A DNA stretch of 64,000 nucleotides from Pleomorphomonas oryzae DSM 16300 (GCF_000422965.1 NZ_AUHB01000009.1:1-64000); one strand, 5' to 3'. Positions 36,511 through 47,738 are shown, counted from the stretch's first letter. Notes: a model not told the origin generated them from the letters alone. Translations and numbers: made by a program.

Positions 36511-37332
36511 TTAAATCTTCGGCTGAAAGGTATGCTCGAGGCCGGGGAAGGTCCGAGCCTTGACCTCCTCGGCATAGGCAGCGGCGGCCTTGGAAACCTC
36601 GGCTCCCAGGTCGGCGAAACGCTTGACGTGGCGGGGGATGAACTCGTTGTAGAGGCCGAGCATATCCTCGCTGACCAGAATCTGGCCGTCGCAATGGGGC
36701 GACGCGCCAATCCCGATCACTGGAATTGGGGATTCGCCGGTGATCTCGCGCGCGAGTGGCTCCATGGTTCCCTCCAGCACGAAGCCAAAGGCTCCGGCCT
36801 CTGCCACGGCGCGGGCATCGGCTTTGATCTTGGCAGCCTGGAACTGGTTGCGCCCCTGCGTTTTGTAGCCGCCGTAGACGTTGACCATCTGCGGCGTCAG
36901 GCCGATGTGGCCAAGCACGGGCACGCCGCGCTCGGTCAGGAAGCGGATGGTTTCTCCCATCTCCTCGCCACCTTCGAGCTTCACCGCTTGGGCGCCGGTC
37001 TCGGAAAGAACGCGCGACGCCGAACGAAAGGCCTGCTCGCGCCCTTCCTGGTAAGAGCCGAAAGGCATGTCGACTACCACCAGCGACGTCGTCGAGCCCC
37101 GCACCACAGCGGCGCCATGGGCGATCATCAGATCGAGCGTCACCGGCAGCGTCGTCTCAAAGCCGTAGACCACCATACCGAGCGAATCGCCGATCAGCAG
37201 GAAGTCGACATGCGGATCGAGTAGTGCCGCCATCGGCGCCGTGTAAGCCGTGAGGCTGACAATGGGACGCACGCCCTTCAGCGCCTTGATGTCGGCAACA
37301 GAGGTGCGACGGGAGCGAACGGGAGCACTCAT
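36511..37332 (-). CDS. panB: 3-methyl-2-oxobutanoate hydroxymethyltransferase
   Basis: The first committed step of pantothenate synthesis: it transfers a hydroxymethyl group from methylene-tetrahydrofolate to ketoisovalerate, giving ketopantoate. The 273-residue protein keeps the magnesium ligands D49 (LLIGDSLG) and D88 ([10 protein letters not shown]), the HIGLTPQ stretch and the catalytic E187 in FVLEGT. The length is standard. It follows panC by 37 bases in one operon, a common pairing. Confidence 0.97.
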   Translation of the reverse strand: MSAPVRSRRTSVADIKALKGVRPIVSLTAYTAPMAALLDPHVDFLLIGDSLGMVVYGFETTLPVTLDLMIAHGAAVVRGSTTSLVVVDMPFGSYQEGREQAFRSASRVLSETGAQAVKLEGGEEMGETIRFLTERGVPVLGHIGLTPQMVNVYGGYKTQGRNQFQAAKIKADARAVAEAGAFGFVLEGTMEPLAREITGESPIPVIGIGASPHCDGQILVSEDMLGLYNEFIPRHVKRFADLGAEVSKAAAAYAEEVKARTFPGLEHTFQPKI

Positions 37333-37369
37333 CTTAAATCCTCCGGGACATAGGTCCGGCTGTGTCTGA

Positions 37370-38230
37370 TCAGGTAACGGCGACGACGCGTTGATCGATC
37401 AGGCGCGTGCGACCGATGCGGACGGCAATCATCAGCGCGATCGCCGGCGGCAGTGCTTTCGGATCGACCGGTTCGAGCGTGTCGGCCGCGGCAATGGCGA
37501 CGAGATCAGGGTCAGCCAGCGGCTCCGAGGCAAGAACACCTCGGACAATAGCCTCAATCTTCTGGGGATCCACGGTGCCGGCGCTAATGGCCTCCGCGGC
37601 GGCGGCGAGCGAACGGCTGAGCACCTGCGCTGCAGACCGTTCGGTCGGCGACAGATAGACATTGCGCGAGGACAAGGCGACGCCATCGACATCCCGCACG
37701 GTCGGGACACCGACGATCTCCAGCGGGAAGGACAGGTCGGCCACCATGCGGCGGATCACCTGGAGCTGCTGATAGTCTTTTTCGCCGAAATAGGCGCGAT
37801 CGGGCTGGACGACATTGAACAGCTTGCCGACCACCGTCGCGACACCGCGAAAATGGCCGGGCCGACGCTCACCCTCCAGACGGCCCGACAGGCCTTCCAC
37901 CTCGATATGGGTGGCAATCGGCTGGGGATACATTTCCTCGACTGTGGGTGCGAAGACAATGTCGGCGCGGTGGGCGGCAAGCATCTTGCGATCGGCATCG
38001 AGGTCGCGCGGATAGCGGGCAAAATCCTCGTTCGGGCCGAACTGCAGCGGATTGACGAAAACCGACGTGACGACAAGGTCGTTGTCATCTCGCGCCCGGT
38101 CGACGAGCGTGGCGTGGCCACGATGAAGGTAGCCCATGGTCGGCACCAGGCCGATGCTTTTCCCTGCCCAACGCGCCGGCCTCAACCGCTCACGGAGCTC
38201 GGCAATCGTGGTCACGGTTTCGAGTGGCAA
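37370..38230 (-). CDS. panC: Pantothenate synthetase (pantoate-beta-alanine ligase)
   Basis: It joins pantoate and beta-alanine with ATP to make pantothenate. The 286-residue product has the nucleotide-binding [13 protein letters not shown] (30-42), [25 protein letters not shown] and the SSRNVYLS loop. The best start is TTG at 38230: GGAGGG lies a few bases upstream, and the conserved [12 protein letters not shown]-terminus follows at once. The frame stays open for another hundred codons upstream, but that part has no family similarity and would cross an AT-rich promoter region. Confidence 0.95.
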   Translation of the reverse strand: MPLETVTTIAELRERLRPARWAGKSIGLVPTMGYLHRGHATLVDRARDDNDLVVTSVFVNPLQFGPNEDFARYPRDLDADRKMLAAHRADIVFAPTVEEMYPQPIATHIEVEGLSGRLEGERRPGHFRGVATVVGKLFNVVQPDRAYFGEKDYQQLQVIRRMVADLSFPLEIVGVPTVRDVDGVALSSRNVYLSPTERSAAQVLSRSLAAAAEAISAGTVDPQKIEAIVRGVLASEPLADPDLVAIAAADTLEPVDPKALPPAIALMIAVRIGRTRLIDQRVVAVT

Positions 38231-38540
38231 TCTTCCCTCCAGCGCCTTCGCTTTGGTGCGCCCTTTTACTGCCGCGAAAATCGCTTTGTCATCCAAGAAT
38301 TGGGCAGATTGCCAAAAAGCCTGCCAACCTCGCTGAGCGTTTGGCGGCGGTACAGCCTGCCGCCACGGCACAATTCCCAGTCCGGTAAAATTTATCGGTT
38401 TCAAAAAACAATTATTTATATCGTAACGTTCACAATTCCACAAAAGACTTCTCTGCACGGTTTTATCCGCGAGAGCGAAAACGATATCCTTAGGTTGTAC
38501 CGCCTCTTCGGCGACAGCCTGGACCTGAACGAGGTTGAAC
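38231..38540. other. Divergent promoter region between panC and the TadG-like gene
   Basis: These 310 bases carry both divergent promoters. The part at 38390-38470 is strongly AT-rich. A possible hairpin GGCGGC/GCCGCC lies near 38342-38364. I could not assign -35/-10 boxes firmly and see no gene here. Confidence 0.4.
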
Positions 38541-39809
38541 ATGTCTGGTCTGCGCGCCCCTCAACGACCCTATGGACTCCTCGACCTGGAGGCGCTGGCG
38601 GCGGATATCCGTGGCTCGATCGGCGTCGTTATGGCGATCGCCCTGGTCGTTCTGGTGGTTGCCGTCGGCGCCGCCGTGGATCTTGCCCAAGCGCTCAGAG
38701 CGCGGGAAATCCTGCAGAGCGCTCTCGATCAAGCGACAATCCGGGCGGCGTTGACCACCGGTTCAGGATATGTCGAGGCCGGTCGGGCCACTCTCATCGC
38801 CAATTTGTCCGACACGGGCGTCGCGGAAGAGAATCTCAACTCCAGCTTCGTCCGCAACAGCGACGGCAGCGTTTCGGGGGCGGCCACCGTTACCGTTCCC
38901 CTGTCCTTCATGGCAATCGTCGGCAAGAACGATATGTCGGTCAGCGTCGTCGCCAAGGCGACACCCAAGACTAGTTCCGCCACCACCGCAGCGGCCGGCA
39001 CCGTATGCATCCTGCTGACCTCTAGGAACTCGCAGGCTCTGCTCGTCAACTCGGGCGCCACCGTCAACGCTGCGAACTGTGAGATACACGTGCAGTCGAG
39101 CGCCAGTGGTGCGGCGATATTCAACTCCGGCACGACGATCAACTCGAAGAAGATTTGCATCAAGAGCGCCAGCATCATCGACAACGGCGGTACGCACCCC
39201 AACCTTGAAAAGGGCTGCTTGCCGGCAAATGACCCCTATGCGACCACCCTACCCGCCGTTACTGTGGGAAGCTGTACTTACAACAGCCGCAATATAGATG
39301 CCGCCACCTACACCTTTCTGCCGGGGGTGCATTGCGGTGGCGTGAACTTCAACAACTCCCATACTGTCTCAACGTTCAGCCCAGGCCTCTACATTATCAG
39401 GGGTGGCGACTGGAACATCCAGGGCACCCTGCAGGGCACCGACGTCACCTTCTATTTCGCCGACTCCTCGAAGTTCCAGTTCAACTCCGGGGCTGCCACC
39501 TACCTCAAGGCACCAACCACCGGGATCTACGCCAACATTCTGATGTATGAGACCACGGCCAACACATCCGTGTCGCAATGGCCGTGGAACGACAGCCCCG
39601 GCCATGAGCTTTCGGGGCTCATTCACCTGCCGAGCCGGCAGCTCACCATGAACTCCGGCATGACGGCGTCGCTCGACAAGGTCACCATCGTCGCGGACTC
39701 CCTGATCCTTAATCAGACGACCTGGAACCTGTCGCCAGACACATCGGCGATCTCCAACGGGTCGACGACGACCACAACGACGAACAGTGGCGTTTTCCTG
39801 TCGCACTGA
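38541..39809 (+). CDS. TadE/TadG-like pilus-assembly-type membrane-anchored protein
   Basis: A 422-residue protein of unknown function. The N-terminus is a Flp-pilus TadE/G-like segment: ADIRGSIGVV then a single membrane helix (about 27-49) and the helical ALRAREILQSALDQA that follows it in that family. The remaining 350 residues should lie outside the cytoplasmic membrane. They are rich in Ser, Thr, Asn and Gly, with recurring NSG turns (near 170, 195, 315, 371 and 415) and beta-strand-like spacing. Six cysteines (156, 180, 206, 226, 245, 265) suggest disulfides. No von Willebrand A motif is seen, unlike many TadG proteins. GAGG lies six bases before the ATG. No other tad/cpa genes are nearby. 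Confidence 0.75.
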   Translation: MSGLRAPQRPYGLLDLEALAADIRGSIGVVMAIALVVLVVAVGAAVDLAQALRAREILQSALDQATIRAALTTGSGYVEAGRATLIANLSDTGVAEENLNSSFVRNSDGSVSGAATVTVPLSFMAIVGKNDMSVSVVAKATPKTSSATTAAAGTVCILLTSRNSQALLVNSGATVNAANCEIHVQSSASGAAIFNSGTTINSKKICIKSASIIDNGGTHPNLEKGCLPANDPYATTLPAVTVGSCTYNSRNIDAATYTFLPGVHCGGVNFNNSHTVSTFSPGLYIIRGGDWNIQGTLQGTDVTFYFADSSKFQFNSGAATYLKAPTTGIYANILMYETTANTSVSQWPWNDSPGHELSGLIHLPSRQLTMNSGMTASLDKVTIVADSLILNQTTWNLSPDTSAISNGSTTTTTTNSGVFLSH

Positions 39810-39811
39810 TG

Positions 39812-39839
39812 AAAAAAGCCCGGGCGCTCGCCCGGGCTT
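39812..39839 (-). terminator. Rho-independent terminator of pgm
   Basis: AAGCCCGGGC/GCCCGGGCTT form a perfect 10-bp stem (39816-39825 with 39830-39839) with a 4-nt loop. On the minus strand it is followed by TTTT, with the flanking Ts partly in the stem. It lies 31 bases past the pgm stop. The convergent TadG-like gene ends six bases away and may share it. Confidence 0.88.
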
Positions 39840-39869
39840 CGCTCATTTCACAAAAACAGCGAGCTATCG

Positions 39870-41531
<1,662 letters not shown>

Positions 41532-41544
41532 TTATAGCAATTCT

Positions 41545-43659
41545 TCAAGCTCTTACCTCGACGAAAGCGAGGAAGGTGCGCCCCGGCACCTCGACGGCCT
41601 GCCAGGCGCGGCGCGGCGTAGCGGCGGCGGGGCGGCCGGTCGGCATGTCGGAACTCAGAATGGGTTTCCAGCTGTGCCCTTCGCGCGTCGGCGGCAGATG
41701 GAAGCGGCGGTTGGTGCGGTGCGCGTTGAACACGAGGTAGACGGCATCGCCATCCGCCTCGGCATGCGGCAGCGCCGAATCGCGCAACAGCACGCCGAAC
41801 GCCTTGCACTCGCGGCTGTTCCAGTCGCTGCCGGTCATCGGGCGACCGGACACGGCGATCCATTCGACGTCGGACAACTTGTCTTCCGGACGCGGCCGGC
41901 CATGCAGAAAGCGCGTCTGGCGGAAGACGGGATGGGACTGCCTCAGCCGGACGACATAGGCAACGAAGTCGGCGAGTTCGGCATCATCGGCCCGGTTCCA
42001 GGTGACCCAACCGACCGAGTTGTCCTGACAATAGGCGTTGTTGTTGCCGAGCTGGCTGTTGGCGAGTTCATCGCCGGCGAGCAGCATCGGCGTTCCCTGC
42101 GACAGAAGCAGCGTCGCCAGCATGTTGCGCATCTGCCGCTTGCGGGTGGCGACGATGGTGGGATCCGTCGATGCCCCCTCGATGCCATAGTTGGCCGAGT
42201 GATTGTCGGAATGGCCGTCGCGGTTGTCCTCGAGATTGGTCTCGTTGTGCTTGGCGGCGTAGGAGACCAGATCTTTCAGCGTAAAGCCGTCATGGGCGGT
42301 AATGAAGTTGATCGATGCCGACGGCCGGCGGTTGGAACGGTCGAACCTGTCGGGCGAACCGAGCAACCGTGCCGCAAGTTCCGGCGCCACCTGCTCGTCA
42401 CCGCGCCAAAAGGCGCGCACCGTATCGCGGAAGCGGTCGTTCCACTCGGAAAAGCCGGGGGGGAAGTTACCGAGCTGGTAGCCACCGGGGCCGATGTCCC
42501 AGGGCTCGGCAATCAGCTTCACCGTCGACAGAAGCGGATCCTGCCTGAGCGCGCTCAGGAAGCGCCCTTCCGGGTCGAAGCCCTGCGGTTCACGGCCCAC
42601 CGAGGTGGCGAGATCGAAACGGAAGCCGTCGACGCCGATCGCCTCCACCCAATAGCGGAGCGAATCGAGGATCAGCTGCGTCACACGCGGGTGGCCGGCG
42701 TTCAGCGTGTTTCCGGTGCCGGTGTCGTTGATGTACCAGCGCGGACGGTCGGGGTTGAGGCGGTAGTAACTGGCGTTGTCGATGCCACGGAAGCTCAGCG
42801 TCGGTCCGAACTGATCGACTTCGCCGGTGTGGTTGTAGACGACGTCGAGCAGCACCTCGATGCCCGCCTCATGAAGGGCGCACACCATGGCCCGTACGCG
42901 CTCGATCACCGATACGCCGCGTGGACCGTGGTCGAACCGCGGCTCCGGCGCGAAGTAGCAGAGCGGCGAATAACCCCAGTAGTTGACGAGCCCCTTGCGC
43001 GTGAGGAAGCCGTCATCCAGGAAGGCCTGGATGGGCATCAGCTCGATCGCCGTGATGCCGAGCTTCACGAGGTGCTCGATGGTCTCCGGCGCTCCCAGGC
43101 CCTCGTAGGTGCCGGCCTTGGTGCGCGGCAACCGCGGCATCTGCATGGTCAAGCCGCGGACGTGGGCCTCATAAATGATGGTGTCCCGCCACGGTCTCGT
43201 CGGCCGGAAGCTCACGCAGGGCGGCACCTTGGAATCGGTGACCAAAGCCTTGGGAACGACGCGGGCGCTGTCGCGCGTATCGAAGCTGGCATCGTCGAGC
43301 GTCACCGGCTGATAGCCGGCCATCAGATCATTGGCGCGCAGGCGCCCGGTCAGCACCCTGGCGTAGGGATCGACGACCAGCTTGTGCGGATTGAACCGAT
43401 GCCCCTGTTCCGGATCATAGGGGCCGTGAACGCGAAACCCGTAAGCGGTGCCGATGCCGATGCCCGAGACGTAACCGTGGAAGACTTCATCGGTGCATTC
43501 CGGCAGCGTCAGGCGTGCCTGCTCGAAGCCGGTCAATGGTTCAAACAGACAGACGTCGACGCGCGTCGCATTGGCCGAGAAGAGGGCGAAATTAACGCCC
43601 TCTCCGTCGAACTGCGCCCCTAGGGGATACGGCCGGCCAGACCGGATCGACACCGTCAT
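41545..43659 (-). CDS. glgX: Glycogen debranching enzyme GlgX
   Basis: An isoamylase-type GH13 enzyme that removes short branches left after phosphorolysis of glycogen. In the 704-residue protein a CBM48 domain (about 10-110) precedes the catalytic barrel. The four GH13 regions are visible: DVVYNH (272-277), GVDGFRFDLA with nucleophile D349, AEPWD with the acid E385, and ITAHDGF. The C-terminal beta domain follows. It starts five bases after the glgA stop, so the two genes are coupled. Confidence 0.95.
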   Translation of the reverse strand: MTVSIRSGRPYPLGAQFDGEGVNFALFSANATRVDVCLFEPLTGFEQARLTLPECTDEVFHGYVSGIGIGTAYGFRVHGPYDPEQGHRFNPHKLVVDPYARVLTGRLRANDLMAGYQPVTLDDASFDTRDSARVVPKALVTDSKVPPCVSFRPTRPWRDTIIYEAHVRGLTMQMPRLPRTKAGTYEGLGAPETIEHLVKLGITAIELMPIQAFLDDGFLTRKGLVNYWGYSPLCYFAPEPRFDHGPRGVSVIERVRAMVCALHEAGIEVLLDVVYNHTGEVDQFGPTLSFRGIDNASYYRLNPDRPRWYINDTGTGNTLNAGHPRVTQLILDSLRYWVEAIGVDGFRFDLATSVGREPQGFDPEGRFLSALRQDPLLSTVKLIAEPWDIGPGGYQLGNFPPGFSEWNDRFRDTVRAFWRGDEQVAPELAARLLGSPDRFDRSNRRPSASINFITAHDGFTLKDLVSYAAKHNETNLEDNRDGHSDNHSANYGIEGASTDPTIVATRKRQMRNMLATLLLSQGTPMLLAGDELANSQLGNNNAYCQDNSVGWVTWNRADDAELADFVAYVVRLRQSHPVFRQTRFLHGRPRPEDKLSDVEWIAVSGRPMTGSDWNSRECKAFGVLLRDSALPHAEADGDAVYLVFNAHRTNRRFHLPPTREGHSWKPILSSDMPTGRPAAATPRRAWQAVEVPGRTFLAFVEVRA

Positions 43660-43664
43660 GGAGT

Positions 43665-45116
43665 TCAGACGCCCTCGACCGTCAGGTCGCGGTAGAGCGC
43701 GACATAGTCAGGCGCCGAATCCTCCCACCCGACCGGATGGGCCATCGCACGCGCCTGCAGCGCCCGCCAGACCTTCTTGTTGTGGAAGAGATCGAACAGG
43801 CGTTCGATGGCAAAACCGAGACCGCCGGCAGAAACCGGCGCGAACTGAATGCCGGTTGCCGTCCCTGCCCGCACCGAGGCGTCGTTGGCGTCGATGACCG
43901 TATCGGCAAGGCCACCGGTACGGGCTACCAGCGGAATGGTGCCATAACGCAGGCCATAGAGCTGTGTCAGACCGCAGGGCTCGAAGCGCGAAGGAACGAG
44001 GATGGCATCGGCGCCGGCTTGCATGGCGTGGCTGAGCGGCTCGCTGTAGCCAATATGGACGGCAACGGCGCCGGGATTGGCGGCAGCGGCGTCGACAAAG
44101 GCGCGCTCCATACTATGTTCGCCAGCGCCGAGGATAGCGACTTGCCCGCCCCGCTGGACGATGCTGTCGAGGTTGGGCAGCAGCATATCCAAGCCCTTCT
44201 GGCCGGTGAGGCGGCTCACGACGATCATCAACGGTGCGTCGGGATCGATCCTGAGGCCCATGCGCTTCTGCAGCTCGGTCTTGCAGGCGGCTTTGCCGGC
44301 CATCTTGCGCTGGCTGTAATTGGCAGCGATCAGCGGATCGGTGGCCGGATCCCATATCTTGGTATCGATGCCGTTGACGATGCCGCTCAACACGCCGGCG
44401 CGCTCATTGAGCACGCCCTCCATGCCGAAGCCGAACTCCGGCGTACGCAGCTCACGGGCATAAGTGGGGCTGACCGTCGTCAGCCGGTCGGAAAACACCA
44501 GCCCGCCCTTAAGGAACGAACAGTAGCCGTAATACTCAAGCCCAGCCGGCGTATAAAAGCTCGACGGCAGGCCGAAGGTGTCGAAGTCGGCACGGCCGCA
44601 GATGCCTTGGAAGGCGACGTTGTGAATGGTGAACACCGTCTTCGGCCGGCCTTCCGAGGGGCCGGCCAGAAGGTAGGGCGCGACGAGGCCGGTCTGCCAA
44701 TCGTGGCAATGCACGATCTCCGGCTTCCAATCGCCTATGCCGAAGCGGCCGACAGCGGCGCCGATCGCCGAAAGCGCAGCAAAGCGGCGGATATTGTCCC
44801 ACCAGTCGTTGCCGTCTGGGCCGAGATAGGGATTGCCGGGCCTCTCGTAGAGATGGCTGGCCTCGAGCGCCAGCACCTTCAGGCCGTCGGCCGTCTCGCC
44901 GGCCAGCAACCGGCCTGGGCCACCGAATACGTCCGGATAGATGGCCACTTCTTCAACGTGCTGAAGATGGCCGAACACGCCGGGATAGGCCGGCATCAGC
45001 ACGCGAACGTCGCAATCGAGGCTGGCGAGTGCCAACGGCAGGGCGCCGGCGACATCGGCAAGACCACCCGTCTTGATCAACGGGTAGCATTCGGAGGCAA
45101 CGAAAAGGACGCGCAC
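43665..45116 (-). CDS. glgA: Glycogen synthase
   Basis: A GT5 enzyme that adds glucose from ADP-glucose to growing glycogen. The 483-residue protein starts VRVLFVASEC, with the ADP-glucose-binding KTGGLADV (15-22), HCHDWQTGL in the first Rossmann domain and the second-domain PSRFEPCGLTQLYGLRYG. The start is GTG at 45116, which has GGAG seven bases upstream; upstream codons in the same frame have no family match. A 376-base gap with a RIME-like repeat separates it from glgC. Confidence 0.95.
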   Translation of the reverse strand: MRVLFVASECYPLIKTGGLADVAGALPLALASLDCDVRVLMPAYPGVFGHLQHVEEVAIYPDVFGGPGRLLAGETADGLKVLALEASHLYERPGNPYLGPDGNDWWDNIRRFAALSAIGAAVGRFGIGDWKPEIVHCHDWQTGLVAPYLLAGPSEGRPKTVFTIHNVAFQGICGRADFDTFGLPSSFYTPAGLEYYGYCSFLKGGLVFSDRLTTVSPTYARELRTPEFGFGMEGVLNERAGVLSGIVNGIDTKIWDPATDPLIAANYSQRKMAGKAACKTELQKRMGLRIDPDAPLMIVVSRLTGQKGLDMLLPNLDSIVQRGGQVAILGAGEHSMERAFVDAAAANPGAVAVHIGYSEPLSHAMQAGADAILVPSRFEPCGLTQLYGLRYGTIPLVARTGGLADTVIDANDASVRAGTATGIQFAPVSAGGLGFAIERLFDLFHNKKVWRALQARAMAHPVGWEDSAPDYVALYRDLTVEGV

Positions 45117-45181
45117 TTGATCACTCCGACTGGTTATCCCAACTCGCAAAGATGCTGACGCATCCGCTCGTTGAAGTCATT

Positions 45182-45220
45182 ACCAATTTCTCATCTGCCT
45201 CAAAGGCATGAGAATTTGGT
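45182..45220 (-). repeat. Imperfect 13-bp inverted repeat upstream of glgA
   Basis: ACCAATTTCTCAT and ATGAGAATTTGGT pair with one mismatch, with an inner GCC/GGC and a TCAAA tip. The repeat lies 66 to 104 bases before the glgA start. It could be a leader hairpin, an attenuator or an operator; it has no U-tract. Confidence 0.5.
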
Positions 45221-45388
45221 GACCGGAGTACCAGATGACCCTGGTACTATCCGCAAGGCGGCAGAACGGCTTGCGCCCCGATCCTCACATGGCGGCGCCG
45301 CCTTCGGCGTTCTGCCGGCAGCGGCGCATGGTCATCGACCGAACGGGACGCAGGCTTTGCCACGCCCCTGAGCTTGTTTCAACGCCCC

Positions 45389-45490
45389 AGAGCATTTCCG
45401 TGTTTCATGGAAACGCAGAAATGCTCTATCTTGTTGAGTGGACGCATTTGCTTCACGCGAACCGGCATCCACTTCGCTCGAAAATGCTCT
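45389..45490. repeat. RIME-like intergenic palindromic element
   Basis: Two adjoining imperfect palindromes. The first has arms AGAGCATTTC/GAAATGCTCT (45389-45398 with 45418-45427) and an inner GTTTC/GAAAC. The second pairs AGTGGA with TCCACT in the 45437-45475 stretch, and a trailing AATGCTCT (45483-45490) repeats the first arm. The size of about 100 bases and the two-palindrome design match Rhizobium-specific intergenic mosaic element 1. It begins at the glgC stop and may form the 3' end of glgC RNA. Confidence 0.7.
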
Positions 45491-45492
45491 CG

Positions 45493-46761
45493 TCAGAGCT
45501 GCAGCCGATCGATCATATCCTGGGTGATCAGGCAAACACCGCCCTCGCTGCGGCGGAACCGGCTAGCATCGAGTTCCGGATCCTCACCGACCACCAGGCC
45601 GGACGGAATGATCACCCCTTTGTCGACAACGCATTTGGTGAGGCGAGCACCCCGATTGACCGAGACATAGGGCAACACGACGCAGTGCTCTACCTCCGAG
45701 TAGGAGTGGGCATGCACGCCGGTGAACAACAAGGACTTGTCGACACGAGAGCCTGAAATGATGCAGCCGCCCGACACCAGCGAACTGGTGGCCGCGCCGC
45801 GCCGGCCATCCTCGTCATGGATGAACTTGGCTGGTGCCGTCAGCTCGGTATAGGTCCAGATCGGCCACTTGTGATCATAGAGATCAAGCGCTGGGATGAA
45901 GTCGGTCAGGTCGATGTTGGCTTCCCAGAAGGCGTCGATGGTGCCGACGTCCCGCCAGTAAGGCTCGGCCTCCGACGAGGAGCGGACACAGCTATCGGAA
46001 AACTTATGGGCGATCGCCTTGCCGCCCTTCACGATGGCCGGAATGATATCCTTGCCGAAATCGTGGCTGGAGTTCGGATCGTCCTGATCCTTGCGCAGAA
46101 GGTCGATCAGGAAGTTGGTCTTGAAGACATAAATGCCCATCGAGGCCAGCGCGAGATCGGGGTGACCGGGCATGGCCGGCGGGTCGGCAGGCTTCTCCAC
46201 GAAGTCGATGATGCGGGCGTTCTCATCGATCGCCATGACACCGAAGCCCGTAGCTTCCATGCGCGGCACCTCGATGCAGCCGACGGTCACGTCGGCACGG
46301 GACGAGACATGCTGGTCGAGCATGATCTCATAGTCCTGCTTGTAGATGTGATCACCGGCCAGGATGATGATGTATTCGATATTATGCGCTTCGATGATGT
46401 CGATGTTCTGGGTCACGGCGTCGGCGGTTCCGACATACCACTTGTCCTCGGCAACGCGCTGCGAAGCGGGAAGAATGTCGAAGCTCTCGTTGCGCTCCTG
46501 GCGGAAGAAGTTCCAGCCATATTGCAGGTGACGAATAAGGCTGTGCGCTTTGTATTGGGTCGCCACCGATATGCGGCGAATGCCTGAATTGAGCGCATTG
46601 GAAAGAGCAAAGTCGATAATGCGGCTTTTGCCGCCGAAGTAGACCGCCGGCTTGGCCCTGCGATCGGTAAGCTCCTTAAGGCGACTGCCCCGCCCTCCGG
46701 CCAGCACGAACGCCATCGCTTCGCGTGCCAACCGCCGATTGCTGTTAGAAGTGTCAATCAT
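45493..46761 (-). CDS. glgC: Glucose-1-phosphate adenylyltransferase (ADP-glucose pyrophosphorylase)
   Basis: It makes ADP-glucose from glucose-1-phosphate and ATP, the controlled step of bacterial glycogen synthesis. The 422-residue protein has the nucleotidyltransferase loop AGGRGSRL (21-28), the KPAVYFGGK region (activator/substrate lysines), [12 protein letters not shown] with the metal aspartate, FVEKP and a C-terminal left-handed beta-helix. The arginine-rich N-terminus suits the fructose-6-phosphate- and pyruvate-type regulation known in rhizobia, though that is not decided by sequence alone. It is the first gene of the glycogen cluster; glgB and glgP are not adjacent. Confidence 0.96.
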   Translation of the reverse strand: MIDTSNSNRRLAREAMAFVLAGGRGSRLKELTDRRAKPAVYFGGKSRIIDFALSNALNSGIRRISVATQYKAHSLIRHLQYGWNFFRQERNESFDILPASQRVAEDKWYVGTADAVTQNIDIIEAHNIEYIIILAGDHIYKQDYEIMLDQHVSSRADVTVGCIEVPRMEATGFGVMAIDENARIIDFVEKPADPPAMPGHPDLALASMGIYVFKTNFLIDLLRKDQDDPNSSHDFGKDIIPAIVKGGKAIAHKFSDSCVRSSSEAEPYWRDVGTIDAFWEANIDLTDFIPALDLYDHKWPIWTYTELTAPAKFIHDEDGRRGAATSSLVSGGCIISGSRVDKSLLFTGVHAHSYSEVEHCVVLPYVSVNRGARLTKCVVDKGVIIPSGLVVGEDPELDASRFRRSEGGVCLITQDMIDRLQL

Positions 46762-46878
46762 GCTGTCCTCCCGACTTCTCCCGCCGTCGGCCCAGTCCCG
46801 TCGATGGCGTAGCCGGCATTGCCGGCCCGGAACGGAACCAGAAACGAATGGGCTGGCGCTTCTTCCCCGCCCGCCCTT

Positions 46879-46912
46879 TCGCCATAATGGCTCGACGTAA
46901 GGGCACTATGGC
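46879..46912. promoter_or_regulatory. Inverted repeat upstream of glgC
   Basis: CGCCATA (46879-46885) and TATGGCG (46906-46912) are perfect 7-bp arms 20 bases apart, about 120 bases before the glgC start. They could be an operator for the glycogen cluster; no regulator is known from the sequence. Confidence 0.3.
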
Positions 46913-46990
46913 GCGGCAGGTTTAATTTGTCTTCCCCCTATTTTGGCTGCGAAGGAATTCAAACTCTTGACGAAAACCGTATCGGGAGGT

Positions 46991-47011
46991 GGGGCGGAAG
47001 GAGGCCGCCCC
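46991..47011 (-). terminator. Possible terminator of the L,D-transpeptidase gene
   Basis: GGGGCGG/CCGCCCC form a 7-bp stem (46991-46997 with 47005-47011) with a 7-nt loop, 28 bases after the stop on the minus strand. A U-tract is absent for the first dozen bases, so the evidence is moderate. Confidence 0.5.
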
Positions 47012-47039
47012 GCACGCATATGGCAGGGCGGCGCAATGC

Positions 47040-47738
47040 TTAAACGACGGGAGACGCCGGGCGTTCCAACACCTTGACGACGGTGCCGACCGGCACCCGC
47101 TCGTAGAGGTCGATGACATCCTGATTGATCAGGCGGATGCAGCCGGAGGAAACGTTGCTGCCGATCGTCCAGGGCTCCACCGTACCGTGAATGCGGTAGA
47201 GGGTGTCGATATTGCCCTGGAAGAGATAGTGCGCCCGCGCACCGAGCGGATTTTCCGGGCCACCCGGCATGCCGTTGGCCCACTTACGAGCCTTGGGATC
47301 GCGCGCCTGCATTTCCACCGGCGGATGCCAGGACGGCCACTTCGCCTTGCGGCGAACGACGGCGGTACCAGCCCACGCAAAACCCTCACGGCCAACGCCG
47401 ATGCCATATCGCATCGCCCGGCCGTCATCCAGCACCAGATAAAGATAGCGGGCCGGGGTATCGATGATGAGGGTGCCGGCCGGCTCGTCGGTCACGTAGT
47501 CGACTTCCCGCCGCAGAAAGGCGGGGTTGACCAGCGTCAGATCGACGGCCGGGACGGTGAACCCACTGTCCTCCATCGCGCTGTACATTGCTACATACTC
47601 ACCAGACGGCCGAGGATAGCGCTTCGGCTTGGTCGGATCGATGAGCGGTGGCATCGCCGGTGCACCGGGAACGGAAACGCAAGCGGCGAGAGCAAGAGGC
47701 AGCGCGGCGAGAAAGGCTCGCCTGGACGGTAGGTTCAT
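47040..47738 (-). CDS. L,D-transpeptidase (YkuD family) with Tat/lipoprotein-like signal
   Basis: A periplasmic enzyme that forms 3-3 peptidoglycan cross-links or attaches outer-membrane proteins to peptidoglycan. The 232-residue protein starts with PSRRAFLA (twin arginines 6-7), a hydrophobic stretch and a lipobox LAAC (17-20), so it looks like a Tat-exported lipoprotein. The YkuD domain runs from about 88 to 225, with the catalytic H184 in RIHGT and C200 in SSGCIRL. The ATG at 47738 is preceded by GGAG at short spacing; a GTG at 47771 has no ribosome site. It is monocistronic. Confidence 0.92.
   Translation of the reverse strand: MNLPSRRAFLAALPLALAACVSVPGAPAMPPLIDPTKPKRYPRPSGEYVAMYSAMEDSGFTVPAVDLTLVNPAFLRREVDYVTDEPAGTLIIDTPARYLYLVLDDGRAMRYGIGVGREGFAWAGTAVVRRKAKWPSWHPPVEMQARDPKARKWANGMPGGPENPLGARAHYLFQGNIDTLYRIHGTVEPWTIGSNVSSGCIRLINQDVIDLYERVPVGTVVKVLERPASPVV

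Larger units (their letters stand above)
45117..45492 (-). other. Intergenic region glgC-glgA
   Basis: These 376 bases have no gene. They contain an imperfect long hairpin near glgA (45182-45220) and a RIME-like double palindrome directly after glgC (45389-45490). The short frames here result from the repeats. Confidence 0.6.

Noticed and set aside
38231-38542. N-terminal extension of panC by about a hundred codons
   Set aside because: The open frame crosses an AT-rich promoter region and the extra residues have no similarity to PanC; a TTG start with a good ribosome site fits the family.
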